NCBI GenBank assembly: GCA_947644595.1 | Contig: CANSAE010000006.1 | Location: 87,980-151,979 of the forward strand | Length of the DNA stretch: 64,000 bases | Direction: 5' to 3' | Source of the DNA: an uncultured Clostridia bacterium | Lineage (GTDB): Bacteria > Bacillota > Clostridia > Oscillospirales > Oscillospiraceae | In this document: positions 53,147 to 60,276 of the stretch, one piece after another | Numbering within the stretch: the first letter of the stretch is position 1 | Layout: each line of letters opens with the position of its first letter | Notes under the pieces: model-generated | The model's database searches: none | Seen by the model: the letters and a program-made list of their open reading frames with translations, nothing else | What the model was told of the DNA's origin: nothing | Program-made: the position numbers and the translations under genes

Positions 53147-53569
53147 TCACAAAAAATCGTGTTTTATCAACCGTTCATCGTACACGCGCTTAATGTGTGC
53201 AACGGCGTGTGTCGCGCGGTTGTTTTCATAGTCCGGGTGGGTATCGCAATACTTTTCGTAAAAGTCGATTTCCGCCAGAATTTCTATGAAATCTTCCCTT
53301 GTGTGCGGAATATCCCGCAATAACTCATTGTTGAATTGCAGGATTCTTGATCTGTGTAAATCCGCATTTCGCGCGTCGTCCGTTTTGATGTGTTCATCAA
53401 GTGTTTTCCGCGTTTCGTCCAACTTTGAAAGTACGTCTTTATTGATTGCGCGTCCTATCGCCCGTGCAATAGCCGTCCACGGGTTAATTTTGATGGGGGC
53501 AATCTGAATCAGCGTAACAAGAACAAGGAAAACCCCGCCGCCGCTGGTCAATAGCTGTGCAAGTGTCAC
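53147..53569 (-). CDS. Phage membrane-linked protein, 140 aa
   Basis: One membrane segment (residues ~10-25, GGGVFLVLVTLIQIAPIKI) is followed by a helical, charged domain (NKDVLSKLDETRKTLDEHIK; THTREDFIEILAEIDFYEKY-like). This resembles small phage proteins found before lysins, often annotated as holin-associated. Function is not certain. Confidence 0.55.
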   Translation of the reverse strand: MTLAQLLTSGGGVFLVLVTLIQIAPIKINPWTAIARAIGRAINKDVLSKLDETRKTLDEHIKTDDARNADLHRSRILQFNNELLRDIPHTREDFIEILAEIDFYEKYCDTHPDYENNRATHAVAHIKRVYDERLIKHDFL

Positions 53570-53574
53570 GTTCT

Positions 53575-54051
53575 CTACCTCCCGAAAATGAAATCTTTGT
53601 AAACGCTTTTCAGCGAATACGGGGCAATGTCGGGCGGTTTCTCTGTTTTACCGTACACGGCGCATTCATAGGCCCATATAAGCCACCGCGCCGTGTCCTC
53701 CGCCCAAATCGCAAGGGGCATAATCAGGAACCACAAAAGGCCGAACGCCGGGCAAATCTGCCCCAGCACGTTGCCGGGCAGATTGCTATAATCCCAAATG
53801 CCCAGCCCCAGCCAAAGGTTCAGCACGCACCCGCTTACAAACTCGACGGCAAGGACGATCAACGCCCCGATCATTGCTTGCACGATGACCGGGGCGCGGT
53901 AAAAACCGGGCCGCTGATTGATTGCCCCAACAAGGACCCCGCAAAGCCCGCCGACAATCAGCATTGCAGGGTGGGACCGCCCCCGAAAGAGGATTTCAAG
54001 GGCAACATACACGGCCCCCAGCGCGGCCCAAATCGTCAAAACGCGTTTCAT
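53575..54051 (-). CDS. CmpB-family putative membrane permease in prophage
   Basis: The 158-residue protein has four membrane segments and the family motif GLGIWDYSNLPGNVLGQICP, matching the CmpB-type putative ABC transporter permease family, whose function is unknown. In phages these proteins lie in or near lysis modules. The ATG at 54051 overlaps the stop of the previous gene (ATGA), and the longer upstream frame is a shadow of that gene. Confidence 0.72.
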   Translation of the reverse strand: MKRVLTIWAALGAVYVALEILFRGRSHPAMLIVGGLCGVLVGAINQRPGFYRAPVIVQAMIGALIVLAVEFVSGCVLNLWLGLGIWDYSNLPGNVLGQICPAFGLLWFLIMPLAIWAEDTARWLIWAYECAVYGKTEKPPDIAPYSLKSVYKDFIFGR

Positions 54052-54536
54052 GCCGCACCCCCGCCCGCGGCGGCGATAATTGCCGCCATGCTTGCCGCAA
54101 GGTCTTTCGGAAGTTCCGCCCCGTAGACAATCGCGGGCAGTTCTTCCAGATCGGCCCGCGCAATCCACGCGTTCATGTGATTGCAGTATGTCCGATGGTA
54201 GAACACGTGGGCCGTTGCCGCCTGTGCAAGCGCGGTAAACTCTTCCGCCGGGTACATACGGCAAAGTTCCCCGTCTGCGTGATAGGGAACCGCCGCCGCG
54301 CCCTCTTTGACCGTCTGCGCCTGTGCCATCAATTCTGTTTGGTCGTGTTCGGTCAGGCTATACCGTGACCCGTCAACTTCAATCCCCGCATAGATCGCGG
54401 CGGAACAGGCCGCTCCGATCTCTTGCTTTTTCACCGCGCGAACCTGTGCAACGTCGTTCCAGTCGGCGGGGGGCTGAATCCCCATCCGCTCCAGCCGCAT
54501 ATTGCGAATACTGTCTTGCTTGTGTTGTACGCTCAT
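54048..54536 (-). CDS. Tail-associated DUF4376-like protein
   Basis: The 162-residue protein has an N-terminal helical segment and a DUF4376-like domain (~residues 35-145): QEIGAACSAAIYAGIEVDGS, RYSLTEHDQTELMAQAQTVK and VPYHADGELCRMYPAEEFTA. Such proteins lie after tail fibres and may be fibre assembly factors or caps. It overlaps the end of the DGR target gene by 4 nt (ATGA), so they are translated together. Confidence 0.7.
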   Translation of the reverse strand: MSVQHKQDSIRNMRLERMGIQPPADWNDVAQVRAVKKQEIGAACSAAIYAGIEVDGSRYSLTEHDQTELMAQAQTVKEGAAAVPYHADGELCRMYPAEEFTALAQAATAHVFYHRTYCNHMNAWIARADLEELPAIVYGAELPKDLAASMAAIIAAAGGGAA

Positions 54537-56251
54537 TCAAAATTCCCCCCTGCCGAAACAATGTAGCAATCGCCCGTTGCCCCGTTTCTCTTGACCTTGA
54601 TTCGGAGATTGAACCCCCATTTCGCCGCCGTCTTTGTGGTATTGCTCAAAAAGAACTTGTTTCCACTTGTGACGGCCTGTGTCACGTCCTCCCACGTGGG
54701 CGACGCGTCAAAGGCATTGTTGCAGACTTCGACGGTAAAGGTTGCCCCCGTCGGAATCTGCCGCGTAACGCTCATGATTGCCTTTGTAACTGCGTCGTCG
54801 GAAGAAAGCGGGGTTGCCAGCGTCATTTCGATTTCGGTTTCGTTCTTTGTGAACGTAAAGGTTCGGGTGGCTGTTCCGCCGACGTTATCCGCGGCGGCGA
54901 TTGTCAGGGTATGGGACCCGTTGGCAAGCTTCACCCATTCCGCCGCCGTGACGCTGAACGAATAGTTCTGCCCGCTGGTCGCGGTATAGGTCCGCTTCAC
55001 CGTGTTGTCGATCTTTTCCGTGACGGTCAGGGTTTGCCCGCTGTCCGGGTCTGTGACTGTGTAAGCCTGATTGAACGCCCCGGTTTTCGTGCCAAGATCG
55101 CCGTTGTTCCCGCTGATTGTGGGCGGCGTGTTGTTTATGACGGTTCGGGTCGGGCTGGTGCTGTATGCTGATTCTGCGCCCGCGCTGTCGTAGGCTTTAA
55201 CCCTGTATGCGACGCTTTCCCAGCCCTGCGTGATCGTGTCGGTATAGGTTTTATTGATACCTTTGTAAAGCTGTTTCCACGCGCCGCCGTTGTTCTGCCG
55301 CTCCAAAATGTACCCGGACAAATTGCCGTCCGCGTCCGTGGAAGTCCCCCACGTTACGGTCAGGGTTTGCCCGCCGCGAACCGTCGTCGGAACCGTCAGG
55401 CTGGGCGGCGTGCTGGGGGCGCGATTCCAAATGATTGTATATGCGCCGTCGGAATCCGGGGAATCAGATACCAAGATTGAAGATAACAAATTACAAAGCG
55501 GGCGAACGCCCCAGTCGCCGGCGCACGCGAGGGCCCAGATCATCGCGCCGGAGGAATGGACGTTGCGGACGTAGGACGAGTTGGACGCGTAAGCGTCGCA
55601 AAGCCAGTAGTACCAAAACGAATTTGTGTTGAAACTGCTGTTTGTGTACTCACTTTTCGACACACATTCCGCCGTGGGTTTCGCCCGTCTGGAAGCGTCG
55701 TCCGTGAACAGGGCCAGCTTGCTCCCGCATACAACGTCGCCCGTCAAGCCGACTTCCGTTGACGACGCAAAAAAGATTTTGTCGGTGCAAGTTTCAGTTC
55801 CGCCGCCGTCCACCGACGCTTTGCCGACGGTATGCGTTGTAGTAAGCAAGGCGGCGACAAAGCTTGCCGAGAACCCCGCAAGAAATCCCGCTTCCCCGTC
55901 GTATTCGTTGTAGTTGCTCCATACGTTAGCGTTTGACGGGGGCGCGTCTGCGCTGTGCTGTGCGGCGTACCATTTGCCCGCCGCCGCTTGACTGTTCAGC
56001 CACCGCCGGATATTCGAGTAAATCCAGCGGTTATTGCCGTAAGATCGGCGGTTGCTGTCGCTGTTGCCCGATTCGATAGCGTCAAAGCATTTCAGCGAAA
56101 TAATGCGTTCTGTAATCAGCGTCACGGAATTTGCAGGATAACCCGCGTGGCCCTTGTCGGCAATCTTCCAGACAATGGGCTTGCCATTGTAAAGCGTTCC
56201 CGTGTCCTTTACCAATGTACCGACGGCAAGAGAACTTAAAGCTTTTGCCAT
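54533..56251 (-). CDS. DGR target: phage tail-associated variable protein
   Basis: The 572-residue protein is the diversified target of the retroelement. Residues ~1-285 form a DUF6273/C-type-lectin-like domain (WIYSNIRRWLN near 80; GVRPLCNLLSS near 248). The variable repeat encodes residues 222-253, from ASNSS to GVRPL. Residues ~287-380 look like a fibronectin type III domain (APSTPPSLTVPTTVRGGQTL; YRVKAYDSAGAES), ~385-475 like a bacterial Ig-like domain, and the last ~100 residues are a beta-rich end. Because of position after the tail fibre it is probably a receptor-binding tip protein. The ATG shares one base with the reverse-transcriptase stop (TAATG), with AAAAGGAG 11 nt upstream. Confidence 0.9.
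   Translation of the reverse strand: MAKALSSLAVGTLVKDTGTLYNGKPIVWKIADKGHAGYPANSVTLITERIISLKCFDAIESGNSDSNRRSYGNNRWIYSNIRRWLNSQAAAGKWYAAQHSADAPPSNANVWSNYNEYDGEAGFLAGFSASFVAALLTTTHTVGKASVDGGGTETCTDKIFFASSTEVGLTGDVVCGSKLALFTDDASRRAKPTAECVSKSEYTNSSFNTNSFWYYWLCDAYASNSSYVRNVHSSGAMIWALACAGDWGVRPLCNLLSSILVSDSPDSDGAYTIIWNRAPSTPPSLTVPTTVRGGQTLTVTWGTSTDADGNLSGYILERQNNGGAWKQLYKGINKTYTDTITQGWESVAYRVKAYDSAGAESAYSTSPTRTVINNTPPTISGNNGDLGTKTGAFNQAYTVTDPDSGQTLTVTEKIDNTVKRTYTATSGQNYSFSVTAAEWVKLANGSHTLTIAAADNVGGTATRTFTFTKNETEIEMTLATPLSSDDAVTKAIMSVTRQIPTGATFTVEVCNNAFDASPTWEDVTQAVTSGNKFFLSNTTKTAAKWGFNLRIKVKRNGATGDCYIVSAGGNFE
55494..55588 (-). repeat. DGR variable repeat (VR)
   Basis: This 95-nt segment aligns without gaps to the template repeat at 57612-57706. 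There are 13 mismatches and in all 13 the template has A on the coding strand. The result is ten changed residues, for example Asn to Ala, Leu, Ile, Tyr, His and Asp, Tyr to Ser and Cys, Arg to Trp. Confidence 0.96.
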
Positions 56252-57375
56252 TATGTGACACACTCCTTTTCTGAAAGTTTTTCTTCAAATAGGGTTTTAT
56301 ACAGTTGGTCCATTTCGCGGATAAGGTGATAGCAATTCCCCTTTTCCGCGTGGCTCCGCCAGCTTCCGTAGGATTGTTTAATCTCCCGCATGGTGATTTT
56401 TCCGCGGTCCAGCAAAGCCCGCTGTTTCTTTAGCTTCCGTTGTTCATTGCTCTTGCTTGCCCTCCTTACTTTCCGAATCACTTTGCCGCTGTCGGTCAGG
56501 TATGAATGAAACCCTAAAAAGTCAATACCGTTCCGCAAAGGAAAGATGTTCGTTTTGTTGTTCAAGGTCAGCCCCAGCCGGGCAACATACCGTTCTATTT
56601 CGCGGCGGCAATACTGCAAGTACGTCTTGTCCTCATGTATCAAGTAAAAGTCGTCCATATACCGCCCATAATAGCGAATACCCAGCTTTTCCTTGATGAA
56701 ATGATCTAACCCCGAAAGGTACATGACCGCGAACCATTGTGAAGTTTGATTTCCAATCGGAACGCCCGGATTCTCCGTACTGTCAATAATCATATCGACA
56801 AGCCATAGAACGCCGGGGCTTTTGACGTACTGCCGTACCATCTGTTTTAACGGTTCATGCTGAATCGAATAGAAATACTTCGATATGTCGCATTTGAGAA
56901 CCCAGCCGTCGGCGTAATCGGCGGCTTGCGGGGCGGGCCGCGACAACCCCTCCTCCCGGCCCTCCCGCTCCGCCTTTGCCTTGTGTGAAAAATAATAGGA
57001 CCGCATGAACTCTTCCAGCCTGTATAGGCCGTCATGCGTCCCGCGCCCGCGCTGTGAAGCGTAGTTGTCCCGGATAAAGGCGCGGGAAAATGCTGGTTCA
57101 AGTATGTTATCGCATAGGGAATGCTGAACGACTTTATCTTTGAACGCGTTTGTCATAACGACGCGCTCTTTCGGTTCGTACACCCGAAAAACGAAATAGT
57201 CAGACGGTTTATACGTCCTGTTTTTCAGCATTTCCGAAAGTAGGCAAATTGCTTCCAGCAAATTCGCTTCAAACTTTGCGACGCTGGCTTTGCCCCTTTT
57301 ACCTCTGCGGGCTTTCAGGAACCCCGCATACAGGTTTCCGAAATCATATACCCGCGTAAAATCTGCGTCTGTCAT
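56251..57375 (-). CDS. DGR reverse transcriptase
   Basis: The 374-residue protein is a group II-like reverse transcriptase of the diversity-generating retroelement type. N-terminal GFLKARRGKRGKASVAKFEA, then VVQHSLCDNILEPAFSRAFI and NYASQRGRGTHDGLYRLEEF are typical of DGR RTs. The palm has the first Asp in LKCDISKYFYSI, the VPIGNQTSQW motif (DGR RTs carry a variant of the usual [IVL]GxxxSQ) and the catalytic YMDD at residues 239-242. No maturase or endonuclease domain is present. The ATG at 57375 follows AAGGAG by 8 nt. It should copy the template-repeat RNA with adenine-specific errors, with Avd as partner. Confidence 0.95.
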   Translation of the reverse strand: MTDADFTRVYDFGNLYAGFLKARRGKRGKASVAKFEANLLEAICLLSEMLKNRTYKPSDYFVFRVYEPKERVVMTNAFKDKVVQHSLCDNILEPAFSRAFIRDNYASQRGRGTHDGLYRLEEFMRSYYFSHKAKAEREGREEGLSRPAPQAADYADGWVLKCDISKYFYSIQHEPLKQMVRQYVKSPGVLWLVDMIIDSTENPGVPIGNQTSQWFAVMYLSGLDHFIKEKLGIRYYGRYMDDFYLIHEDKTYLQYCRREIERYVARLGLTLNNKTNIFPLRNGIDFLGFHSYLTDSGKVIRKVRRASKSNEQRKLKKQRALLDRGKITMREIKQSYGSWRSHAEKGNCYHLIREMDQLYKTLFEEKLSEKECVT

Positions 57376-57740
57376 TATAAAAACTCCTTGCCGTGTATAG
57401 AATCCGCCTTGCAGGGCGTTTCCCACCCCGTCAATGCTTTATCATCGGACCCCGCCACGCGCCCGCGGCGGGGCGGAAGCTGGTTCCCGTGGGCCTTGCT
57501 TCACCAATCTTGTATTTACCGCCGCCCTCTCACTGCGGCGGAGGGATACACCTTCCTTTGATAGTGGGCCTCTGTTTTCGGCTTTTGGCTTACTCAATCG
57601 CGGAAATCCACCAAAGCGGGCGAACGCCCCTGTTGCCGTTGTACGCGTTGTTCCAGTTCATCGCGCCGGAGGAATTGACGTTGCGGACGTTGTACGAGTT
57701 GGACGCTACAAGGCATACCCCAAAGAAAACCCGGCGGGCT
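57376..57740 (-). other. avd-RT intergenic spacer carrying TR RNA
   Basis: About 365 nt without a coding gene. Besides the template repeat it contains GC-rich inverted repeats (for example CCGCCGCC/GGCGGCGG-like segments at 57530-57545 and CGCGCCCGCGGCGGGGCGG near 57460) that may structure the template RNA for cDNA priming. No terminator separates avd, TR and RT, so one transcript is likely. Confidence 0.6.
57612..57706 (-). repeat. DGR template repeat (TR)
   Basis: The 95-nt template lies between avd and the reverse transcriptase gene and is read on the minus strand. If translated it gives ASNSYNVRNVNSSGAMNWNN then AYNGNRGVRPL, rich in AAC codons, which are the sites of adenine mutagenesis. 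It is in a non-coding spacer (57376-57740). The downstream flank differs from that of VR (CTTTGG versus CTTTGT), the place where IMH and IMH* elements differ. Confidence 0.95.
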
Positions 57741-58172
57741 TTATCGCCGCGCCGGGGTCCCTCTCTGCATAGTTGCCGCCCTCTGCTGATCTTGCTTGCG
57801 CCACTTCGCCGTCATGTACTTAACGTCCAAAACGGCTTTTGTCCATGCGGCGCATTGATCGTTTGAAATAAGTTCCAGTTCAAGGGAAAGTTCAATCAGA
57901 AAAAGGACTGTCTTGCATTTTGTCAAAGCCTTTTTCTGTTCGTATCTTCGTTCCCGGAACTCTTGCAGGTCGGCAAGGTCAAGTTCGTTTGCTTCCTGTA
58001 TATGCTGGAAAATATCAATCGTCAGGTCGTGTAATCGGTTCACAATAGTAAAGCGATACTTTTTCGGAAAACGCCTGTCATTCGTCATTCGGAATGTATG
58101 CTTTACAAGGTCTTTCGCCTTTGTGATTATGGTAAATTCGCTTTGTTCAGCTTGTTTCGGCGGCGGGTTCAT
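57741..58172 (-). CDS. avd: DGR accessory variability determinant (Avd-like)
   Basis: The 143-residue, highly basic protein is predicted to be a four-helix bundle like Avd, which binds the reverse transcriptase and template RNA and is needed for mutagenic homing. Landmarks are IITKAKDLVKHTFRM, FPKKYRFTIVNRLHDLTIDI, FQHIQEANELDL and LTKCKTVLFLIELSLELELI. It sits directly upstream of the template repeat, as in other DGRs. The ATG at 58172 overlaps the previous stop (ATGA); a GTG at 58181 is an alternative. Confidence 0.88.
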   Translation of the reverse strand: MNPPPKQAEQSEFTIITKAKDLVKHTFRMTNDRRFPKKYRFTIVNRLHDLTIDIFQHIQEANELDLADLQEFRERRYEQKKALTKCKTVLFLIELSLELELISNDQCAAWTKAVLDVKYMTAKWRKQDQQRAATMQRGTPARR

Positions 58173-58399
58173 TTCAAACACCGCCTTTCCCTGATTCGCG
58201 CAACCTCCGCCGGGTTCCCGTCAAACGTGAACCCGTGTTCTGTGACAGTAAGAACCGCCCGCGCCCCGGTGTAGGTTGTCCCGCTGATCGTCAGCACGTC
58301 AGCGGCCCCGCACCGTTCGCAAGGCGGTTCAATTTCTGTAAACAGGTTCCCAATTATGCAGGACAGTTCCCGGCGTGTGCAAGCATATTCCGTCAACAT
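58169..58399 (-). CDS. Small phage protein, 76 aa
   Basis: The 76-residue protein carries a CERCGAADVLTISG segment suggestive of a small zinc ribbon (only one CxxC visible) and a beta-rich C terminus (ARAVLTVTEHGFTFDGNPAE). Its ATG overlaps the tail-fibre stop and its stop overlaps the avd start, so it is part of a tightly coupled tail operon. Function unknown; a role in the DGR or fibre assembly cannot be excluded. Confidence 0.6.
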   Translation of the reverse strand: MLTEYACTRRELSCIIGNLFTEIEPPCERCGAADVLTISGTTYTGARAVLTVTEHGFTFDGNPAEVARIRERRCLK

Positions 58400-59277
58400 T
58401 CGATTCTCTGCCGTTCCGCGTTCCAAATACCCTTAGTCAGAATGATTCCGTCAAGGGAATCAAAAGACACAAGAAACGGGTTCCCGGTAATGTTATTGAA
58501 AAGTCCATCTTCCACACGGGCAATGCGGCTTTCAAGGCCCGCGGCAAGATTCAGGGCTTGCGCCGCGTCCTCTGCCGCCTTTGCCGCTGTTTCAACCGCC
58601 GCGCTCCATGCGGCCTTTTCTTCCGCCGAAACGTGAATGTCTGCGTCCTCTGTATGCTCGATCAGGCCGGAAATAGCCGTGTCATAGTTTCCCATTGTGG
58701 TGGGGTTCACGTGAATATCGCTGTTGTTTACATGGGCGTTCAGGTCGGTAACGTCCGCTTTCTGCTCGAACTTTGCTTCATGGGCCGTCTGCGCGGCGTT
58801 GTGTTCCTGAATGTCCTTTTTCGTCGCGGTCAGGGCGTAGGGGTCAACGATGAACGTAATAATTCCCGTGTTTGAAAACTCGATGTGCATTGTCACTTCA
58901 ACTTCGCCCGCCGCGCCGCTGGTAATTATGACTTTTTCCGTGTCCGGCGTGTTGCAAATGGCAATCGTGTATTCGCCGTCGTCCAGAACCGCCATTTCGC
59001 GGATAGTGAACCCGCCCACGTCGGAGGGGATAACCGCTATAACGTCAATCATGTTCGGGGAATCAGGGTTGACGGTCACGCTGGACACGTCCCCGCGCCA
59101 AGTTTCATTTTTTAGGCCCTGCATATCTGCCGACGGCACGTAATAGGCCCCGCCGCCGTCGCCGACGGCAAGGGTTGTCAGGTTGATTTTTTTACCCTCC
59201 AACACCGCTTCGCGGGTTCGCATGGTCCCCACGTCGGTTACGATAGTTCCGAATTTTTTTGTCGTTTCCTCTGGCAT
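58393..59277 (-). CDS. Phage tail fibre protein (N-terminal DUF3751-type)
   Basis: The 294-residue protein begins with a tail-collar/baseplate-attachment domain (residues 1-150): FGTIVTDVGTMRTREAVLEG, NLTTLAVGDGGGAYY and GGFTIREMAVLDD are typical of P2-like fibre N termini. Residues ~150-260 are helical and Ala-rich, with repeated DIHV motifs (NNSDIHVN, DADIHVS). It lacks a long distal part, so the separate DGR target protein may supply receptor contact. It follows tail protein I by 3 nt. Confidence 0.85.
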   Translation of the reverse strand: MPEETTKKFGTIVTDVGTMRTREAVLEGKKINLTTLAVGDGGGAYYVPSADMQGLKNETWRGDVSSVTVNPDSPNMIDVIAVIPSDVGGFTIREMAVLDDGEYTIAICNTPDTEKVIITSGAAGEVEVTMHIEFSNTGIITFIVDPYALTATKKDIQEHNAAQTAHEAKFEQKADVTDLNAHVNNSDIHVNPTTMGNYDTAISGLIEHTEDADIHVSAEEKAAWSAAVETAAKAAEDAAQALNLAAGLESRIARVEDGLFNNITGNPFLVSFDSLDGIILTKGIWNAERQRIEC

Positions 59278-59280
59278 TGT

Positions 59281-60024
59281 CTATCCCTCATTTCTCAAAG
59301 GTTGAATTTGAAGCTTTCGCGTCTGCTGTGTGTAGCCGCCGAAAAGCATTGACCCGCTGGACGTGATGAAGTTTGTAAGCGACGGATTGATTTCAAGCCG
59401 CGTCGCAAACGTCGCAACGGCCCCGACAAACACGGTTGCTTCCTCTGTGAAGTTGTCCGCCAAATACGGCCACACTTCAAGGCGGGTTCCGATTGCGTGA
59501 TACCCGGCGACGTGAATTGTCGTCGCTTGCTCCATCTGGTAACTGATCGTTTCCAAATGGGAACGCAAATTTTTATAGAACCGCACCCGCTCCAATACTG
59601 CCGCTTGCTGTTCGGCTGTCACGCCCTCCGCCGCACCGATAATCACTTTGAAGCGGAACGGGTCGCCGCCGTACTCGAACCACTCTTGAACCTTTGTGCC
59701 AGGGAATACGGCTCCCAGCGCGGTTTCAACGGCGTACTTTGTCCCCAGCCGCCTGTGTACCCTTACGCTGTCTTTAATAGTCCGCCGTTTTACCTCTATC
59801 GGGTAAGAATAGTCGTACCAATCGACGTGGAGATCATAGGCCAAAATATCAAGGGTCTGTTCGTCCAGTTCGTCAATGCGGGCATAGATTATGTTTTGCT
59901 TGATCTGCCGTGCCGTGACCTGTAATTGCTCCGCTATGGTCTGTGCAAGCGCAAGCATATTCGGGTCGTTTTTCAGGGCGGGCGGAAGCGAACGTGTAAA
60001 GTCGATTGAATACAGGTCATTCAC
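59281..60024 (-). CDS. Phage tail protein I (baseplate, P2 gpI-like)
   Basis: The 247-residue protein matches P2 gpI-like baseplate proteins: MNDLYSIDFTRSLPPALKND, then LDILAYDLHVDWYDYSYPIE and VHRRLGTKYAVETAL. It should join the baseplate wedge with protein J. GTG at 60024 is used as start (GGGGG 6 nt upstream); a GTG at 60033 is an alternative. It directly follows the J remnant. Confidence 0.88.
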   Translation of the reverse strand: MNDLYSIDFTRSLPPALKNDPNMLALAQTIAEQLQVTARQIKQNIIYARIDELDEQTLDILAYDLHVDWYDYSYPIEVKRRTIKDSVRVHRRLGTKYAVETALGAVFPGTKVQEWFEYGGDPFRFKVIIGAAEGVTAEQQAAVLERVRFYKNLRSHLETISYQMEQATTIHVAGYHAIGTRLEVWPYLADNFTEEATVFVGAVATFATRLEINPSLTNFITSSGSMLFGGYTQQTRKLQIQPLRNEG

Positions 60025-60175
60025 TCTCTGCACCCCCGTTCACCGCCGACGCGCTCCCGCTCAAAAGCGCAACCGCATTGTCAGGAACGACGGCAAAGGC
60101 CGGGGAACGGATTTCAACGCGCTTTGCGCCCGCTTGCATAAGCAGGGCGGTTAAATAGGACGGGTTCACGTCCCG
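60021..60175 (-). pseudogene. C-terminal fragment of phage baseplate protein J
   Basis: The frame from about 60175 to the stop at 60021-60023 encodes RDVNPSYLTALLMQAGAKRV and EIRSPAFAVVPDNAVALLSG, which match the C terminus of P2 gpJ/gp47-like baseplate proteins. A TGA precedes it in frame and no start codon or N-terminal part follows on the right; the rest of the gene (normally more than 250 residues) is missing. The break coincides with the left end of the integrase-bearing element. Confidence 0.82.
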
Positions 60176-60187
60176 TCACCTCCACCA
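60158..60187 (+). other. Attachment-site-like junction (tRNA/tmRNA 3' end mimic)
   Basis: The segment has a 6-bp T-arm-like stem (GACGGG/CCCGTC) around TTCACGT, then CACCTCC, A and CCA, as at a tRNA or tmRNA 3' end. No 5' half exists to the left, so it is not a functional RNA gene. It marks the boundary between the J fragment and the second element and is probably an att core. Confidence 0.55.
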
Positions 60188-60190
60188 ATG

Positions 60191-60226
60191 AAAAAGCCTT
60201 GAACCGCAACGGTTTCAAGGCTTTTT
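60191..60226. terminator. Terminator-like hairpin next to the junction
   Basis: AAAAAGCCTTGAA pairs with TTCAAGGCTTTTT (one mismatch region in the loop). It nearly repeats the terminator downstream of tRNA-Ser(GCT) at 9325-9360. Confidence 0.75.
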
Positions 60227-60276
60227 CCATATCTTTTCCCGGGCGTTTACCCCTAAAAATACCCCTATCAGATTTT

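Noticed and set aside
57393..57866. Plus-strand frame across the template repeat
   Set aside because: It is antisense to the non-coding TR and avd; the TR should be a non-coding RNA template read on the minus strand.
60100..60187. Functional tRNA or tmRNA gene at the phage junction
   Set aside because: Only a 3'-end-like part exists; there is no 5' acceptor GGAGGTG or anticodon arm and the T-loop lacks the conserved A58 equivalent.
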